From assembly GCA_016794805.1 (NCBI GenBank), contig JAEUJI010000241.1:1-34665 (forward strand): a stretch of 34,665 nt of DNA, read 5' to 3'. The notes beneath the pieces were generated by a model. That model was not told the origin of the DNA, did not search any database, and saw nothing but the letters and a program-made list of their open reading frames with translations. Every line of letters begins with the position of its first letter. The stretch's first letter is position 1. Position numbers and translations under genes: made by a program. This DNA comes from Gemmatimonadota bacterium. GTDB taxonomy: Bacteria; Gemmatimonadota; Gemmatimonadetes; Gemmatimonadales; GWC2-71-9. This document shows, in pieces, positions 31,402 through 34,665 of this stretch.

Positions 31402-34148
31402 CCACGATTCCGGATCGCCTCGCCGCCGCCCTCGCCGACCGCTACCGTCTCGAGCGGGAGCTGGGCGCCGGCGGCATGGCCACGGTGTACCTGGCCCAGG
31501 ATCTCAAGCACGATCGCAAGGTCGCCATCAAGGTGCTGCGGCCGGAGCTGGCGGCGGTCATCGGGGCCGAGCGGTTCTTGTCAGAGATCAAGACGACAGC
31601 GAATTTGCAGCACCCGCACATCCTGCCGCTGTTTGATTCCGGCGTGACGGACCGACGGTCCGACGGTCCGACGGACCGTCTGTCCGAGTCCTTCCTCTAC
31701 TATGTCATGCCGTTCATCGACGGCGAATCGCTCCGCGACCGGCTGGAACGGGAAAAGCAGCTCCCGATCGGCGACGCCGTCCGCATCGCCACCGAAGTGG
31801 CCGGGGCGCTCGACTACGCCCACCGCCACGGCGTGATCCATCGCGACATCAAGCCGGAGAACATCCTGCTGCATGACGGCCGGGCGCTGGTGGCGGACTT
31901 CGGGATCGCGCTGGCCGCGAGCAAGGCGGGCGGCAGCCGGATGACCGAGACCGGCATGTCGCTCGGCACCCCGACGTACATGAGCCCCGAGCAGGCGATG
32001 GGCGAGCGGGAGATCACCGCCGGGTCGGACGTCTATGCCCTGGGGTGCGTGCTCTACGAGATGCTGGTCGGCGAACCGCCGTTCACCGGTCCTACTGCGC
32101 AGGCCATCGTCGCCAAGGTCGTCACCGAGGAGCCGCGCCCCCTCCTTCCCAAGCGCCACACCATCCCGGCCAATGTCGAGGCCGCGGTGCTCACCGCGCT
32201 GGAGAAGACGCCGGCCGACCGCTTTGCCACCGCGGCGCTGTTCGCCGCCGCGCTGACCGACGCCCACTACCACACGGCCACCGCCACCGTGGCGATGCCT
32301 GCCGCCGGGAGGCCGGGCTCCCGCGCGGGCTGGCGAGGGCGGCTGCCGCTGCTGCTGGCCGGCCTCGGCGGGTTGCTGCTCGGCGCCGGCGCGCTGGCCC
32401 TCGTCCGCCGGCCGGCGTCCGCGCCGGTCATCCGCTATGGCCTGGCGCTGCCGCCGACACAGACGCCGGAGCCGAACTGGCCGGCCGTGCCCTCACCGGA
32501 CGGCTCCCGCATCGCCTACGCCGGCCCGGCCGGGGAAGGGGCAGTCCAGCTCTGGATCAAGCAGCGGGATCGCTACGCCGCCACGCCCCTGCTGGGCACG
32601 GTCGGCGTGGTGAACTTCACCTGGTCTCCCGACGGCAAGTGGATTGCCTTTACCTCGCAGGGGGAGCTCCGGAAGATCCCGGTCATCGGCGGCGCGGCCA
32701 TCACCCTGGCCAGCGGCGCCTCCGGGAACCCCGGGCTGGCCTGGCTCGATGACGAGACCATCGTCTTCCTCCCGGTGGGCGGCGGGCTGGGGCTCCGGCG
32801 CGTGTCGGCCGAGGGCGGCGTGCCGGACACCCTGGTCGCCGACACCCTGCCCAATCTCTTTCCCTCACCGTTGCCCAAGGCGCGCGGGGTGCTCTATACC
32901 CGGTGTGCCTCGTCCTGCGCGATCCAGCAGGACCTCTGGGTCGTGGACCTCCGCTCCGGTGCCACCCACCAGGTCGTGGCCGGTGCCTCGAAGGGCGTGT
33001 ATGTCCCGACCGGGCACCTCGTCTTCGTCCGGCCGGACGGCGCGCTGCTGGCGGCCGCGTTTGACCTGGGCTCCCTGACCATCGAGGGTTCCCCGGTTCC
33101 CATCCTGGACAGCATCGCGGTGATCGACCGGCAGATCCCGCTGCTGGCGGTGTCGTCATCGGGCACCCTGGTCACCCGCCTGGGCGCGACCCTCTCGCTG
33201 CTCCGGGAATACACCATGGTGTGGGTGGATCGCACCGGCCGGGAAACGCCGGTGGATCCGGGCTGGACCTTCCGGCTCACGCAGTTCGGGGACAACGTCG
33301 GCTGGGACCTGTCCCCCGACGGTACCCGCCTCGCCATCGGGCTCTCCACCGACGCGGGCGACGATATCTGGGTGAAGCAGCTGCCGCGGGGCCCCCTGTC
33401 CCGGGTCTCGTTTGAGAGCGCCGCGGAGTTCCGGCCCCGCTGGATGCCGGATGGGGTGTCCCTGATGTTCGGATCGAACCGCACCGGGGTGGGGACCGGG
33501 GGGCTCTACCGGCGGCCGGCCAATGGCACCGGGGCCGACTCCCTCATCCAGCGGGCGACGGGGGGGATCTTCGAAGGCGCCTGGTCGCCGGATGGCCGCT
33601 GGCTGCTCTTCCGCACCGGCGGGGTCGTCGGGCAGGCGGGGGGACGCGACATCGTCGGCATCCGTCCCCGGGTGGACACTGTCCCGGTGCCGATCGTCGC
33701 GACGCCCTACGACGAGGAGGCGATCGCGCTCTCCCCCGACGGCCGCTGGCTGGCGTATGAGTCGAACGAGACCGGCCGCACCGAGGTGTTCCTCCGCCCC
33801 TTTCCCGACGCAGATGCCGGCAAGTGGCAGGTGTCGAACGACGGCGGGGTCGCGCCGCTCTGGGCCCGGAATGGCCGGGAGCTGTTCTACGTCAGCGCCC
33901 AGGGGGAGATGATGGCGGCCGCCGTCGGCCCGGGAGCCGAGCCGCGGCTGGGCGCGCCCGTCTTGCTGTTCCCGCTGGGCGAGAAGATCTACATGAGCCC
34001 GCGCGAGTACTACACCCCCTTCGACGTGGGGCCCGACGGCCGCTTCATCATGGCGCGTTCAGTCACGCCGGATTCCGACCTGGAGATCCCGCTGGTCGTG
34101 GTGGACAACTGGTTCGAGGAGCTGCAGCAGAAAATGGGGCGCCGATAG
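31398..34148 (+). CDS. Ser/Thr protein kinase 8, PD40 propeller sensor
   Basis: A 916-residue kinase. Kinase domain about 16-290: ELGAGGMATVYLAQDL, K45, HRD with D150, DFG 167-169, GTPTYMSPEQAMGEREITAGSDVYALG. The loop insert VTDRRSDGPTDRLSES (83-98) is encoded by GACGGWCC octamers. A conventional linker and membrane helix lie at about 316-335 (LPLLLAGLGGLLLGAGALALV). The propeller of about 560 residues shows SPDGSRIAYAGP, SPDGKWIAFTSQG, SPDGTRLAIGLS, SPDGRWLLFRTGG and SPDGRWLAYESNETGRTEVFLRPFPD. The start is a GTG at 31398 that overlaps the kinase 7 stop (GTGA); the TAG stop shares its G with the GTG of kinase 9. Over the kinase domain it is most like kinases 1 and 7, with long stretches of near-identical DNA. 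Confidence 0.93.
31646..31680 (+). repeat. Octamer palindrome inside kinase 8 (GACGGWCC units)
   Basis: Four tandem octamers (GACGGACC, GACGGTCC twice, GACGGACC) end in GTC. Arms 31646-31662 and 31664-31680 match as an inverted repeat at 14 of 17 positions. It occupies the same codons as the array in kinase 7 but with a different order of A and T variants. Confidence 0.88.
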
Positions 34149-34665
34149 TGACTGCTCCGCTCGATCGGCTCGCCGCCGCCCTCGCCGACCGCTACCGCAT
34201 CGAACGGGAGCTGGGGGCCGGCGGCATGGCCACGGTCTACCTGGCCCAGGACCTCAAGCACGACCGGCGGGTCGCGATCAAGGTCCTCCGGCCGGAACTG
34301 GCGGCCGTGATCGGGGCCGAGCGGTTCCTGCGTGAGATCAAGACCATCGCCACCCTGCAGCACCCCCACATCCTGGGCCTGATTGACTCCGGCGAGGTAC
34401 AGGGCACCGCCTACTACGTGATGCCGTTCGTGGAGGGCGAGTCGCTGCGGGACCGGCTCACCCGGGAGAAGCAGCTCCCGATCGGGGTCGCGGTCCGGCT
34501 CGCGGGGGAGGTGGCGGCGGCGCTCGACTACGCCCACCGCCACGGCGTCATCCACCGCGACATCAAGCCGGAGAACATCCTGCTGCACGACGGGTCGGCG
34601 CTGGTGGCGGACTTCGGGATCGCGCTGGCGGTCTCCAGCGCCGGTAGCACCCGCATGACCGAGAC
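34148..34665 (+). CDS. Ser/Thr protein kinase 9, cut by the window edge
   Basis: The first 172 codons of another Hanks-type kinase, open to the end of the window. ELGAGGMATVYLAQDL, K45, HRD with D138 and DFG 155-157 are present; the sequence stops in the activation loop (AGSTRMTE). The N-lobe loop is short and uninterrupted (LIDSGEVQGTAYYVMPF), so no octamer array is present. The start is a GTG at 34148 sharing its first base with the TAG stop of kinase 8, with no spacer. Linker, membrane helix and sensor domain lie outside the window. It continues operon B, so the kinase array is longer than what is visible here. Confidence 0.9.
   Translation, partial: MTAPLDRLAAALADRYRIERELGAGGMATVYLAQDLKHDRRVAIKVLRPELAAVIGAERFLREIKTIATLQHPHILGLIDSGEVQGTAYYVMPFVEGESLRDRLTREKQLPIGVAVRLAGEVAAALDYAHRHGVIHRDIKPENILLHDGSALVADFGIALAVSSAGSTRMTE

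Overview
The window is very GC-rich DNA with G or C in nearly every third codon position. Its core is a long run of membrane-anchored serine/threonine protein kinases fused to WD40-like (PD40) propellers or TPR domains. Together with HAF-repeat lipoproteins, an ECF42-type sigma factor flanked by DGPF/YCII proteins, and promoter-like motifs resembling the Bacteroidetes TAnnTTTG box, this suggests an environmental member of Gemmatimonadota or a nearby lineage such as Acidobacteriota. That assignment is inference; there is no rRNA or other phylogenetic marker here.

Layout. Positions 1-2300, minus strand: an integron-type tyrosine recombinase (373-1389) and a ricin-B-like secreted lipoprotein (1618-2298). 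Positions 2694-7363, plus strand: an HAF-repeat lipoprotein, a class C beta-lactamase-like serine hydrolase, a 36-residue membrane peptide with a strong ribosome binding site, and a membrane-anchored sulfatase-fold enzyme with Thr at the expected nucleophile position. Positions 7647-10163: a compact module of a double YCII/DGPF protein, an ECF42-like sigma factor and a second DGPF protein. Positions 10282-10935: a zinc-ribbon/TM/SH3b protein.

Positions 11127-34665 are almost entirely kinases. Operon A (11127-22687) holds kinases 1-4 and a phosphofructokinase with PPi-type active-site residues, every junction being an ATGA or GTGA overlap. After a 127-base gap, operon B (22815 to beyond the right edge) holds kinases 5-9, four of them again coupled to the gene before. 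All nine keep the ATP-site Lys, HRD and DFG. The eight complete ones have membrane segments after the kinase and a C-terminal half predicted outside the membrane: propellers in kinases 1, 2, 6, 7 and 8, and TolB-like plus TPR modules in 3, 4 and 5. Kinase 9 is cut by the window edge.

The least expected structure is a set of short tandem-repeat palindromes inside these kinase genes. Octanucleotide arrays (GACGGWCC, GACGGGGC or TCGGCGGC units) sit in the same N-lobe loop of kinases 1, 4, 7 and 8, and again in the linker of kinase 1. A nonanucleotide palindrome (GACGGTARC-type units) encodes the linker and part of the membrane helix of kinase 7, spans the stop codon of the sigma-factor gene, and occurs as a half copy at 2448. 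These resemble coding palindromic elements such as those of Rickettsia. Because eight is not a multiple of three, a copy-number change in the octamer arrays would shift the reading frame.
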